Positions 1-4,715 of a DNA stretch of 6,714 nt are shown in pieces. Below the pieces are notes generated by a model. The model was not told the DNA's origin and searched no databases. It saw only the letters and a program-made list of their open reading frames with translations. The stretch is from Beijerinckiaceae bacterium (lineage in GTDB: Bacteria; Pseudomonadota; Alphaproteobacteria; Rhizobiales; Beijerinckiaceae): positions 1 through 6,714 of the forward strand of contig CANGRU010000093.1 in assembly GCA_947456315.1 (NCBI GenBank), written 5' to 3'. The translations under genes and the position numbers were made by a program. Each line of letters begins with the position of its first letter. Position 1 is the stretch's first letter.

Positions 1-92
1 ACAATCGCGCCCACTGGCGAGATGACATCGTGGCACACGCGCGAGCACAGCAAAGCTGCGAGATCGAGAGGGTCGAGCGAGACAAGTGACAT
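1..92 (-). CDS. chpT: Histidine phosphotransferase ChpT, N-terminal 30 residues (partial)
   Basis: This is the 5' end of a gene running leftward off the window. Reading the minus strand from the ATG at 92-90 gives 30 codons with no stop. They include SRVCHDVISPVGAI at residues 17-30, the signature of ChpT around its phosphorylated histidine (here His21). ChpT is a cytoplasmic dimeric phosphotransferase that takes phosphate from the hybrid kinase CckA and passes it to the response regulators CtrA and CpdR, which control the cell cycle in alphaproteobacteria. No in-frame alternative start is visible just upstream, and the ribosome binding site is weak (an ACGGA-like stretch). The gene is divergent from cysQ. 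The family call rests on this short but highly characteristic segment; the rest of the protein, including the degenerate ATPase-like domain, lies outside the window. Confidence 0.85.
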   Translation of the reverse strand, partial: MSLVSLDPLDLAALLCSRVCHDVISPVGAI

Positions 93-128
93 GCCGAAAT
101 CCGTGTCGTGATATGAGAAAACGCAGCG

Positions 129-157
129 CCTATATTTTTGCGCAGTGCAACAAACAA
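129..157 (-). promoter_or_regulatory. Candidate chpT promoter
   Basis: On the minus strand TTGTTT (157-152) is followed by a 17 bp spacer and TATAGG (134-129), a reasonable sigma-70-type promoter. It would start transcription near 122 and leave a leader of about 30 nt before the chpT ATG at 92. A GAATC site (160-164), a target of the cell-cycle methylase CcrM (GANTC), lies immediately upstream of the -35. One such site is expected by chance every few hundred bases, so its role is unproven. No TTAA-type CtrA box was seen in 93-280. Confidence 0.4.
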
Positions 158-268
158 GCGAATCACTTGGGCCATTCTGGCTGGCCTCAAGCCGTCTTAG
201 CGCGCTCCCGCGCGCATTGAAAAGACGATGATGACAATTTGCCCTTGAGGGAGCGGCTTTTTGGGCGC

Positions 269-278
269 AGGAAAAGGG
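269..278 (+). promoter_or_regulatory. Ribosome binding site fixing the cysQ start
   Basis: The purine-rich stretch AGGAAAAGGG ends 2 nt before the ATG at 281, with its AGGA core 8 nt upstream. This favours the ATG at 281 over an in-frame TTG at 239, which lacks a comparable site and would add 14 basic residues (RERLFGRRKR) that CysQ proteins do not usually carry. Confidence 0.6.
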
Positions 279-280
279 CT

Positions 281-1111
281 ATGGAAACGCCGGGATCCGA
301 TTCGCCCGAGGCGCGGCTGGCCCTCGCCTTCGCGCAGGCCGCAGTCTCTGCGGGCGCGTTGATCATGGACGTCTATCGTCGTGATTTCAAAATGCGGCTG
401 AAGGCAGATGAAAGCCCGGTCTGCGAAGCCGACGAGCGTTCCGAAGAATTGATCCTGAAAGAGCTGGCCAAAGCCTGCCCCGGCGTGCCGGTGGTGGCGG
501 AAGAATCCTGCGCCAAAGGCATTGTGCCGGAGTTCGGTGCGGATTTCTTGCTGGTCGACCCGTTGGATGGCACGCGTGAATTTGCCAGCCGCAATGGCGA
601 GTTCACCGTCAATATCGCTTATGTGCGCAATGGTGAACCTGTGCTGGGCGCGCTTTATGCGCCTGCCTTCGGGCGGTTGTGGGTAGCCTCGGGCGCCGGG
701 GCCTTCACCTGTGATGTCGCACCCGGCGAACGCGTGCTGCCATTGGCTGCCATGCGCGCTATTTCTGTGCGTGGGATTGATGGGCGTGCGCCCATTGCTG
801 CGGTCAGTCGCTCGCACCGCAATCCGCAGACCGAGGCCTTGATGCATCGTCTGGGTGCCGACGAGATGCGCGAGGCGGGATCAGCGATGAAGTTCTGTCT
901 GATTGCGGAGGGGCGCACGGACGTCTATCCGCGCATTGGTCCGACCATGGAATGGGATATTGCAGCCGGAGATGCCGTGTTACGGGCCGCAGGCGGCATT
1001 GTGACAACGCTCGATGGGACGCCCTTGCGCTATGGCCGCAAGGACAAGGGGTTTGCCTCGCCTGATTTCGTGGCTTTTGGTGACAAGACACTGGTGGCGC
1101 GGCTCAGCTGA
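281..1111 (+). CDS. cysQ: 3'(2'),5'-bisphosphate nucleotidase CysQ
   Basis: CysQ is a Mg2+-dependent phosphatase of the inositol monophosphatase fold. It removes the 3'-phosphate from PAP and PAPS and so recycles the by-product of sulfate assimilation and sulfotransfer in the cytoplasm. The 276-residue product shows the family signatures in order: the metal-binding acidic pair in VVAEES (71-76), DPLDGTREF (93-101), the CysQ-typical RNGEFTVNIA (104-113), SRSHRN (176-181), GSAMKFCLIAEGRTDVYPR (200-218) and EWDIAAGDAVL (224-234), which carries the third metal-binding Asp. These segments follow E. coli CysQ closely, separating it from SuhB-type inositol phosphatases. Length is normal for the family (about 245-280). 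The gene is divergent from chpT. The 128 bp before eipA, with separate signals there, suggest it is transcribed alone or only loosely coupled to eipA. Confidence 0.93.
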   Translation: METPGSDSPEARLALAFAQAAVSAGALIMDVYRRDFKMRLKADESPVCEADERSEELILKELAKACPGVPVVAEESCAKGIVPEFGADFLLVDPLDGTREFASRNGEFTVNIAYVRNGEPVLGALYAPAFGRLWVASGAGAFTCDVAPGERVLPLAAMRAISVRGIDGRAPIAAVSRSHRNPQTEALMHRLGADEMREAGSAMKFCLIAEGRTDVYPRIGPTMEWDIAAGDAVLRAAGGIVTTLDGTPLRYGRKDKGFASPDFVAFGDKTLVARLS

Positions 1112-1116
1112 ACCTT

Positions 1117-1133
1117 GATGTCGGCAAGACATC
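1117..1133 (+). other. Small hairpin behind cysQ
   Basis: GATGTC (1117-1122) and GACATC (1128-1133) form a perfect 6 bp stem around the loop GGCAA, 5 nt after the cysQ stop. Only two T residues follow, so it is not a canonical intrinsic terminator; it may protect the cysQ 3' end or be a chance dyad. It ends 1 nt before the CtrA-like half-site. Confidence 0.35.
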
Positions 1134-1134
1134 C

Positions 1135-1142
1135 TTAACCAT
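1135..1142 (+). promoter_or_regulatory. CtrA half-site TTAACCAT upstream of eipA
   Basis: The octamer TTAACCAT is the extended CtrA half-site known from alphaproteobacterial CtrA-controlled promoters. It lies 97 bp before the eipA start. The second TTAA of the full TTAA-N7-TTAA motif is absent (the bases at that spacing are TGCG), so this is a half-site only. In Brucella abortus eipA is reported to be directly activated by CtrA, which makes the position meaningful. I could not settle a matching -10 element; candidates lie around 1150-1165. Confidence 0.55.
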
Positions 1143-1239
1143 GTGTGCGCTAGTCTGACATTCCGGAAATTGCCCTTATTTTGCCACGTCGAAGCCTGAA
1201 CATGTGCATGCTTCGGCGCTCGGTCGATGAGAGGACGTC

Positions 1240-1827
1240 ATGACAATGAACGATAAATCCCGCCGCGAATTTTTGCTGGGTGGTGTGGCTCTGGCAGCCA
1301 CCGGCCTTGGTGCCACCAGCGTGCTGGCGCAGCAGGGTCCTCCGCAGCGTTTCACGACCAATGAACTCGTCGACAATGGGCACAAGTTTTTTGGCTCGAT
1401 GTCGCGCGGTCTGGCTCAGGTTGTCGAAGAAGCCACCAAGCGTTGGGGGCAGCCCAATGCCTATATTCTGGGACAGGAAGCCTCGGGCGCTTTCATCGCC
1501 GGTGCGCGCTATGGCGAAGGCCAGATGTATACGCGCAATGCCGGCCAACAGAAGATTTTCTGGCAGGGTCCATCAATCGGCTTTGATGCGGGCGCCGATG
1601 GTGCACGCACGATGATGCTTGTTTACAATCTGCCTTCCACCAGCGCGATATTCCGTCGTTTTGGTGGTGTCGATGGTTCGGCTTATTTCGTCGCGGGCTT
1701 TGGCTTTACGGCCTTGACGGCTGATGAAGTGATCGTTGTCCCGATCCGCGCAGGTGTGGGCGCACGTTTGGGCGTCAATCTCGGCTATCTGAAGTTCACG
1801 CAATCTTCGACCTGGAACCCCTTCTGA
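1240..1827 (+). CDS. eipA: EipA / DUF1134 periplasmic envelope-integrity protein with Tat-like signal
   Basis: The 195-residue product is a DUF1134 protein. The Brucella member, EipA, is a soluble periplasmic eight-stranded beta-barrel needed for envelope stress resistance, and its loss is lethal together with O-polysaccharide defects. The diagnostic core is near the C-terminus: TMMLVYNLPST (124-134), RFGGVDGSAYFVAGFGFTAL (139-158), VPIRAGVGARLGVNLGYLKF (166-185) and the ending TWNPF. The N-terminus has SRREFLL (7-13), a twin-arginine export motif, then a hydrophobic stretch GGVALAATGLGATSV and a signal peptidase I site VLA|QQ after residue 30. Export as a folded protein is therefore likely, though some Sec signals carry RR by chance. 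The ATG at 1240 has a GAGAGGA ribosome binding site (1229-1235); an in-frame ATG at 1246 would still keep the RR motif. A terminator follows. Biochemical function is unknown. Confidence 0.92.
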   Translation: MTMNDKSRREFLLGGVALAATGLGATSVLAQQGPPQRFTTNELVDNGHKFFGSMSRGLAQVVEEATKRWGQPNAYILGQEASGAFIAGARYGEGQMYTRNAGQQKIFWQGPSIGFDAGADGARTMMLVYNLPSTSAIFRRFGGVDGSAYFVAGFGFTALTADEVIVVPIRAGVGARLGVNLGYLKFTQSSTWNPF

Positions 1828-1855
1828 TTTCAAACAGCGGTGGTTTGGTTTCCAG

Positions 1856-1889
1856 CGCGGTCGTCGGGATGTCTCGCGGCCGCGTTTTT
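1856..1889 (+). terminator. Rho-independent terminator of eipA
   Basis: CGCGGTCG (1856-1863) pairs with CGGCCGCG (1877-1884) over 8 bp, including one G-T wobble, with a 13 nt loop, and is followed directly by TTTTT (1885-1889). It lies 29 nt after the eipA stop and fits an intrinsic terminator, separating eipA from the tRNA gene. Confidence 0.75.
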
Positions 1890-1995
1890 ATGTGATCAGC
1901 GCGGTAGGGGCAGGTGGCACTGGGACATATGAGGGAGATGGATCGCGACCCCGCCCAAGACAAAGCCAGCAGAGCCGGTCGCTGACCGATATTCC

Positions 1996-2024
1996 TTGCC
2001 CGAAGCGCCCGAGGGAGGCTATAG
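1996..2024 (+). promoter_or_regulatory. tRNA-Glu promoter
   Basis: TTGCCC (1996-2001), a 17 bp spacer and CTATAG (2019-2024) match the alphaproteobacterial housekeeping promoter pattern for stable RNAs. Predicted start is near 2031, giving a precursor leader of about 23 nt before the tRNA. The stretch after the -10 is GC-rich (CCGCTCCCGCGCC), a discriminator type usual for growth-rate-controlled stable RNA genes. The 1890-1995 stretch before it holds no convincing gene or signal. Confidence 0.65.
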
Positions 2025-2053
2025 AAACCGCTCCCGCGCCAAACGCGGTCCGC

Positions 2054-2129
2054 GCTCCCTTCGTCTAGCGGTCTAGGACGTCGCCCTCTCACGGCGAAAA
2101 CAGGGGTTCGAGTCCCCTAGGGAGCGCCA
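2054..2129 (+). tRNA. tRNA-Glu (anticodon CUC)
   Basis: A complete 76 nt cloverleaf with encoded CCA. The acceptor stem is GCTCCCT (2054-2060) with AGGGAGC (2119-2125), discriminator G2126 and CCA 2127-2129. The D arm begins GTC (2063-2065) and closes with GAC (2077-2079). The anticodon stem is TCGCC (2081-2085) with GGCGA (2093-2097) around the loop CTCTCAC, giving anticodon CTC (2088-2090), which reads GAG glutamate codons. The T arm is AGGGG (2102-2106), loop TTCGAGT and CCCCT (2114-2118). All main stems pair fully. It is transcribed alone from the promoter just upstream and converges on the tautomerase gene, 46 nt away. Confidence 0.96.
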
Positions 2130-2175
2130 ATTTCTGTTCATCGGCTGGTTTGGCAAATCTCGCGCAGTTTTGCTG

Positions 2176-2400
2176 TCACAAATAGCCGGGCTTTTTTGTC
2201 AGGGTCGACATTTTTGCTTCGATGTCGGGCCCGACTACTTTTTCTTTCCAGTCCTTCGGATCATATTCTTCGAACCCCACCGAGAGGGAAGCTTCAGAGC
2301 TCCCGAGCGTGCTCATAAACAGATCGACAATTTTGCGCGTCAATTCGCTTTTCTGTTCTTGTGTTTTTCCGGCGTAGAGTTTCACAACAATATGGGGCAT
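2176..2400 (-). CDS. pptA: PptA-type tautomerase (4-oxalocrotonate tautomerase family)
   Basis: A 74-residue protein of the tautomerase superfamily, whose small subunits assemble into dimers or hexamers and use the amino-terminal proline as general base in keto-enol conversion of 2-oxo or hydroxy-muconate-like acids. It starts MPHIVVKLYAGKTQEQK, so Pro2 becomes the catalytic N-terminal residue after Met removal. The middle (LSVGFEEYDPKDWKEKV, 39-55) and the ending TKKPGYL match E. coli PptA (YdcE; 77 aa) better than classic XylH (about 62 aa). It is the last gene of a leftward operon, 12 nt behind the solute-binding protein gene, with an excellent ribosome binding site. The neighbours suggest it acts on the imported compound or a derivative, but the substrate is unknown; many PptA-like enzymes have no assigned physiological reaction. 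Confidence 0.85.
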   Translation of the reverse strand: MPHIVVKLYAGKTQEQKSELTRKIVDLFMSTLGSSEASLSVGFEEYDPKDWKEKVVGPDIEAKMSTLTKKPGYL

Positions 2401-2404
2401 GACG

Positions 2405-2411
2405 CCCTCCT
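2405..2411 (-). promoter_or_regulatory. Strong ribosome binding site of the tautomerase gene
   Basis: AGGAGGG on the minus strand lies 4 nt before the ATG, within the 12 nt between the solute-binding protein stop (2415-2413) and the tautomerase start (2400). It is a near-perfect match to the anti-Shine-Dalgarno sequence and fixes the start so that proline is residue 2. Confidence 0.75.
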
Positions 2412-2412
2412 T

Positions 2413-3480
2413 TTATTTCACAGCCATAATATCTTTGAGGCGCTCACCAATGCGGGGATCGGCATTGTAATCTTTTTCGAGCGCCTCGACGATCTTTTGC
2501 CCATCCGTGCCTGAAACGAAGTCATAATCGGACTTAATCATGTCGACGATCTGCTTGCGTGTCTCAGGATCATTCAGCGCTTCGCTCATGGCTTTGCGCA
2601 TGGTCTCCACGACATCATTGGGTGTCTTGGGTGGCAACACGAAACTGTAATGCACAGCCATCGAGCCAACCACACTGCGGTAGGCGGCAAAATCTGCCGT
2701 TTTCTTGGCCTCCGGTTTCATCTGCTCAATGACTTCCACCATTGTGGGATATTCAGGCAGGGCCGGATTGCGGCGGAAGGAGCCGGTTGATGTCAGCTCT
2801 CCGCGTTGCAGAACGGAATCATACAGGCCTTCAGACCGAATGGAGTCGCGACGCGTCAAATAGGTGTTGTGGCTTGCGTTGGCGAGATTGGCTTCATCGC
2901 GTGACAGGGCGAGAATGGTTTCTGCTTGTCCCGGATAGCCGGTCACATAGCGATATTTCGCACCAATCATATCAAGGAAGAGGCGGTTGGCCGCATCCGT
3001 GGTTGAGCCCGTGCCAAGACTTGCCAGCACAAGCGGCTTGGCCGGATTGAGTAAATCCTTCGGCTCTTTATAGCCGATATCTTTGCGCGCGAGCAGGACT
3101 TGCGTGGCTGAAATCGCGCCGACCATGGCGAATTTAGACGGCTCATATTGAACGCCCTCGATCCGCATCAAGCCACTCGTGACCATGCCGAGCAAAACGC
3201 CGACAGTCAGACCATCTGGCTTGGCGACATTGTAAATATAGTTTGCAGCAATGACGCCAACCGCACCGGGTCTGTTTTCGAAAATAACGGTTGGTTTGCC
3301 GGGCAAAGCTTTGGCGATGTGCGGGCCGAAAACGCGTCCTGTCAGATCGGTCGGGCCACTGGGTGTCGAGGCGATGACAAACCGGATGGTTTTCCCTTCA
3401 AAAGACGTTTGTGCAGACGCAGAGCAATGTGCCGATAGAATAAGAGCCGAGGCAGTTGCCAGTGCAGAAAGAGACTTCAT
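2413..3480 (-). CDS. Tripartite tricarboxylate transporter solute-binding protein (Bug/TctC family)
   Basis: This 355-residue periplasmic binding protein belongs to the Bug family, which captures small carboxylates and hands them to TctA/TctB membrane subunits or serves as a sensor. Residues 1-23 form a Sec signal peptide ending in ASA|QT. The mature part starts with the family opening FEGKTIRFVIASTPSGPTDL (27-46), followed by PGKPTVIFENRPGAVGVIAA (60-79), whose NRPGA turn is a family signature, then AKPDGLTVGV (86-95) and SLGTGSTTD (154-162). The C-terminal lobe includes FVLPPKTPNDVVETMRKAMS (280-299). It is somewhat longer than the usual 300-330. It starts 2 nt after the stop of the LVIVD gene, so translation is probably coupled, with a modest AAAGGA-type binding site inside that gene's last codons. 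No tctA or tctB gene lies in the window, making this an orphan receptor here, a common situation for Bug proteins. The ligand cannot be predicted. Confidence 0.88.
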   Translation of the reverse strand: MKSLSALATASALILSAHCSASAQTSFEGKTIRFVIASTPSGPTDLTGRVFGPHIAKALPGKPTVIFENRPGAVGVIAANYIYNVAKPDGLTVGVLLGMVTSGLMRIEGVQYEPSKFAMVGAISATQVLLARKDIGYKEPKDLLNPAKPLVLASLGTGSTTDAANRLFLDMIGAKYRYVTGYPGQAETILALSRDEANLANASHNTYLTRRDSIRSEGLYDSVLQRGELTSTGSFRRNPALPEYPTMVEVIEQMKPEAKKTADFAAYRSVVGSMAVHYSFVLPPKTPNDVVETMRKAMSEALNDPETRKQIVDMIKSDYDFVSGTDGQKIVEALEKDYNADPRIGERLKDIMAVK

Positions 3481-3482
3481 GT

Positions 3483-4604
3483 TCAGGTCCTTTCGATGAT
3501 GGTCACGCCGTGCTGGCGGTCGGTAACATAGATGAGGCCGCGCTCATCAACGGTGACGTCATTGGATTGCACGCGCGTGCAGCCTTGCGGCACATCAGGC
3601 ACGAAATAGGCCACTTCTTTCATGGACCGCGGGTTCGAAAAATCGATGATACGCACGCCATGTGCAAACCAGGCGACCGGAATCTGTGTGCCGGTGACAA
3701 TTTCGCACAGCTGGTGGCATGCGGTTGCGAGAGGCTGCGGCGCATCATCAATGCCATCGACCTGGAATGTGCCGACCACGGCCGGATGTTCGATGTCGGT
3801 AATGTCGACGGCAGAGAGAAAAGCTGGCACGCCATTGGGCGGGCGGTAGACATCTTCATCAGCCACAAGCATGTAGCGGCGATCATTGATGGGGAAGGGG
3901 ATCGGCAGCGCCGTATGTGTCGGGCAATGGAAGGGCGGTGTCCAATCAAGACCCGAAATACGTTGCGGCTTGGTGATGTCCTCGATGTCGAGAATGTGGA
4001 AGCCGGCTTGCCAATAACTCGTGTAAAGGCGATTGCCCAAACGCAGCGGGTGATGGCAGCGATGGGCTGTTTTTTCCCAATCTGGTTTTTCACCACCACC
4101 AATCCATTGTCCCGGCATCCACCAGCGCGAAACCTCAACCGGATTTGCAGGATCTTTCAGATCAAGGATGATCATAATATGCGCGAGATAGCCCTCGGCC
4201 GTTGAAGAGAGATAGGCGTAGCGATCATCAATATCGTAGCGATGAACGCCTTGGCCTTCCGTCTCCCAGCGCTTGATCAGTTTCGGATTGGACTTGTCAG
4301 ACACGTCATAAATGCAAATGCCGCCTTTGAAACCAGGCGGCGGTTCATTCGGGTCGTTGAAGTTCAATTCCTGATTGACGATCATCAGATCGCCGCGCAC
4401 GCGCACTTTGTGAGAATGCGTGCCGGGTTGCATACGCAATTGCGACAGGATTTTTGGGTTTGAAGGATCGCGCACATCGACAATCGTTGTGCCGAAAGGC
4501 GCACGCATATGGCCGATATAAGCGTAGCCATTCTGGACAATGATCTGTCCGCCGCCCGCGCAGTCGATCGTGCCGACCTGTTTCATTCCCGAGGCTTGCG
4601 CCAT
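3483..4604 (-). CDS. LVIVD-repeat beta-propeller protein, cytoplasmic, function unknown
   Basis: A 373-residue protein built from LVIVD repeats, each a propeller-blade strand ending in a D-x-x-x-P turn: IVDVRDPSNPKIL (41-53), IYDVSDKSNPKLI (98-110), ILDLKDPANPVEV (146-158), ILDIEDITKPQRI (204-216), AVDITDIEHPAVV (265-277) and IIDFSNPRSMKEV (319-331), with a final half-blade VTIIERT. Six to seven blades are implied. No signal peptide or membrane segment is seen, so it should be cytoplasmic. Histidines recur at comparable blade positions: GTHSH (61-65), GVHRYD (119-124), AHRCHHP (180-186), FHCPTH (225-230), ACHQLC (295-300) and FAHG (313-316). This suggests a ligand or metal site in the central channel. 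It is the first gene of a three-gene operon divergent from lysR. The ATG at 4604 is preferred to an upstream TTG because a G-rich binding site precedes it. LVIVD proteins have no general assigned activity; an enzyme role is my inference. Confidence 0.8.
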   Translation of the reverse strand: MAQASGMKQVGTIDCAGGGQIIVQNGYAYIGHMRAPFGTTIVDVRDPSNPKILSQLRMQPGTHSHKVRVRGDLMIVNQELNFNDPNEPPPGFKGGICIYDVSDKSNPKLIKRWETEGQGVHRYDIDDRYAYLSSTAEGYLAHIMIILDLKDPANPVEVSRWWMPGQWIGGGEKPDWEKTAHRCHHPLRLGNRLYTSYWQAGFHILDIEDITKPQRISGLDWTPPFHCPTHTALPIPFPINDRRYMLVADEDVYRPPNGVPAFLSAVDITDIEHPAVVGTFQVDGIDDAPQPLATACHQLCEIVTGTQIPVAWFAHGVRIIDFSNPRSMKEVAYFVPDVPQGCTRVQSNDVTVDERGLIYVTDRQHGVTIIERT

Positions 4605-4617
4605 CTCTTTCCCCCCG
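4605..4617 (-). promoter_or_regulatory. Ribosome binding site fixing the LVIVD gene start
   Basis: On the minus strand a run of six G (4616-4611) followed by AAAGAG directly precedes the ATG at 4604. It supports this start over an in-frame TTG at 4649 that would add 15 residues of no recognisable character. Confidence 0.5.
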
Positions 4618-4661
4618 ATGTCTTCCGGCTTTTGCCTTGAATCGCACAAGAGGATCGCGCA

Positions 4662-4690
4662 TTTAGGATATAAGCGATACTTGTTATTAT
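4662..4690 (+). promoter_or_regulatory. Candidate lysR promoter
   Basis: TTTAGG (4662-4667), a 17 bp spacer and TATTAT (4685-4690) could serve the regulator gene, starting near 4697. The promoter would overlap the opposing operon promoter, and the transcript leader would contain the half-site array and no visible Shine-Dalgarno sequence. Confidence 0.33.
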
Positions 4691-4695
4691 GTTAT
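4668..4695 (-). promoter_or_regulatory. Candidate promoter of the LVIVD / binding protein / tautomerase operon
   Basis: Minus-strand ATAACA (4695-4690), a 16 bp spacer and TTATAT (4673-4668) give a fair sigma-70 pattern with transcription starting near 4661 and a leader of about 57 nt. The weak -35 touches the dyad at 4695-4708, the position expected of a promoter activated by a bound LysR regulator. This is inference from spacing only. Confidence 0.38.
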
Positions 4696-4715
4696 TCTAA
4701 TATTAGAAAATCTAA
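4695..4715. promoter_or_regulatory. LysR-type operator: alternating TCTAA/TTAGA half-sites
   Basis: TTCTAATATTAGAA (4695-4708) is a perfect 14 bp palindrome. Its right arm TTAGA (4703-4707) is shared with a second perfect dyad, TTAGA-AAA-TCTAA (4703-4715), which has the T-N11-A form of LysR boxes and ends directly at the lysR ATG (4716). Three half-sites thus alternate in orientation over 20 bp. Occupation would cover the lysR start and abut the -35 of the divergent operon, fitting autorepression plus activation. Confidence 0.6.

Noticed and set aside
197..847. Long minus-strand open frame of 216 codons across cysQ
   Set aside because: It lies antisense to cysQ, whose catalytic motifs are unmistakable, and its translation has no recognisable domain. 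It reflects GC-rich antisense coding bias.
1796..2092. Minus-strand open frame of 98 codons over the eipA-tRNA spacer
   Set aside because: It overlaps the eipA end, the eipA terminator and the 5' half of the tRNA, and its arginine/proline-rich translation looks non-coding.
2153..2173. GCAAA/TTTGC dyad between the tRNA and the tautomerase gene as a terminator
   Set aside because: The stem is only 5 bp and AT-rich with an 11 nt loop and no clear T run in either direction.
3456..4205. Plus-strand open frame of 249 codons opposite the LVIVD gene
   Set aside because: It runs antisense to a repeat protein with clear LVIVD blades and has no coherent protein character of its own.
4682..4696. Direct repeat of TGTTATT with a period of 8 bp
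   Set aside because: It is short and sits in AT-rich sequence where such repeats arise easily. The inverted half-sites next to it explain the region better.
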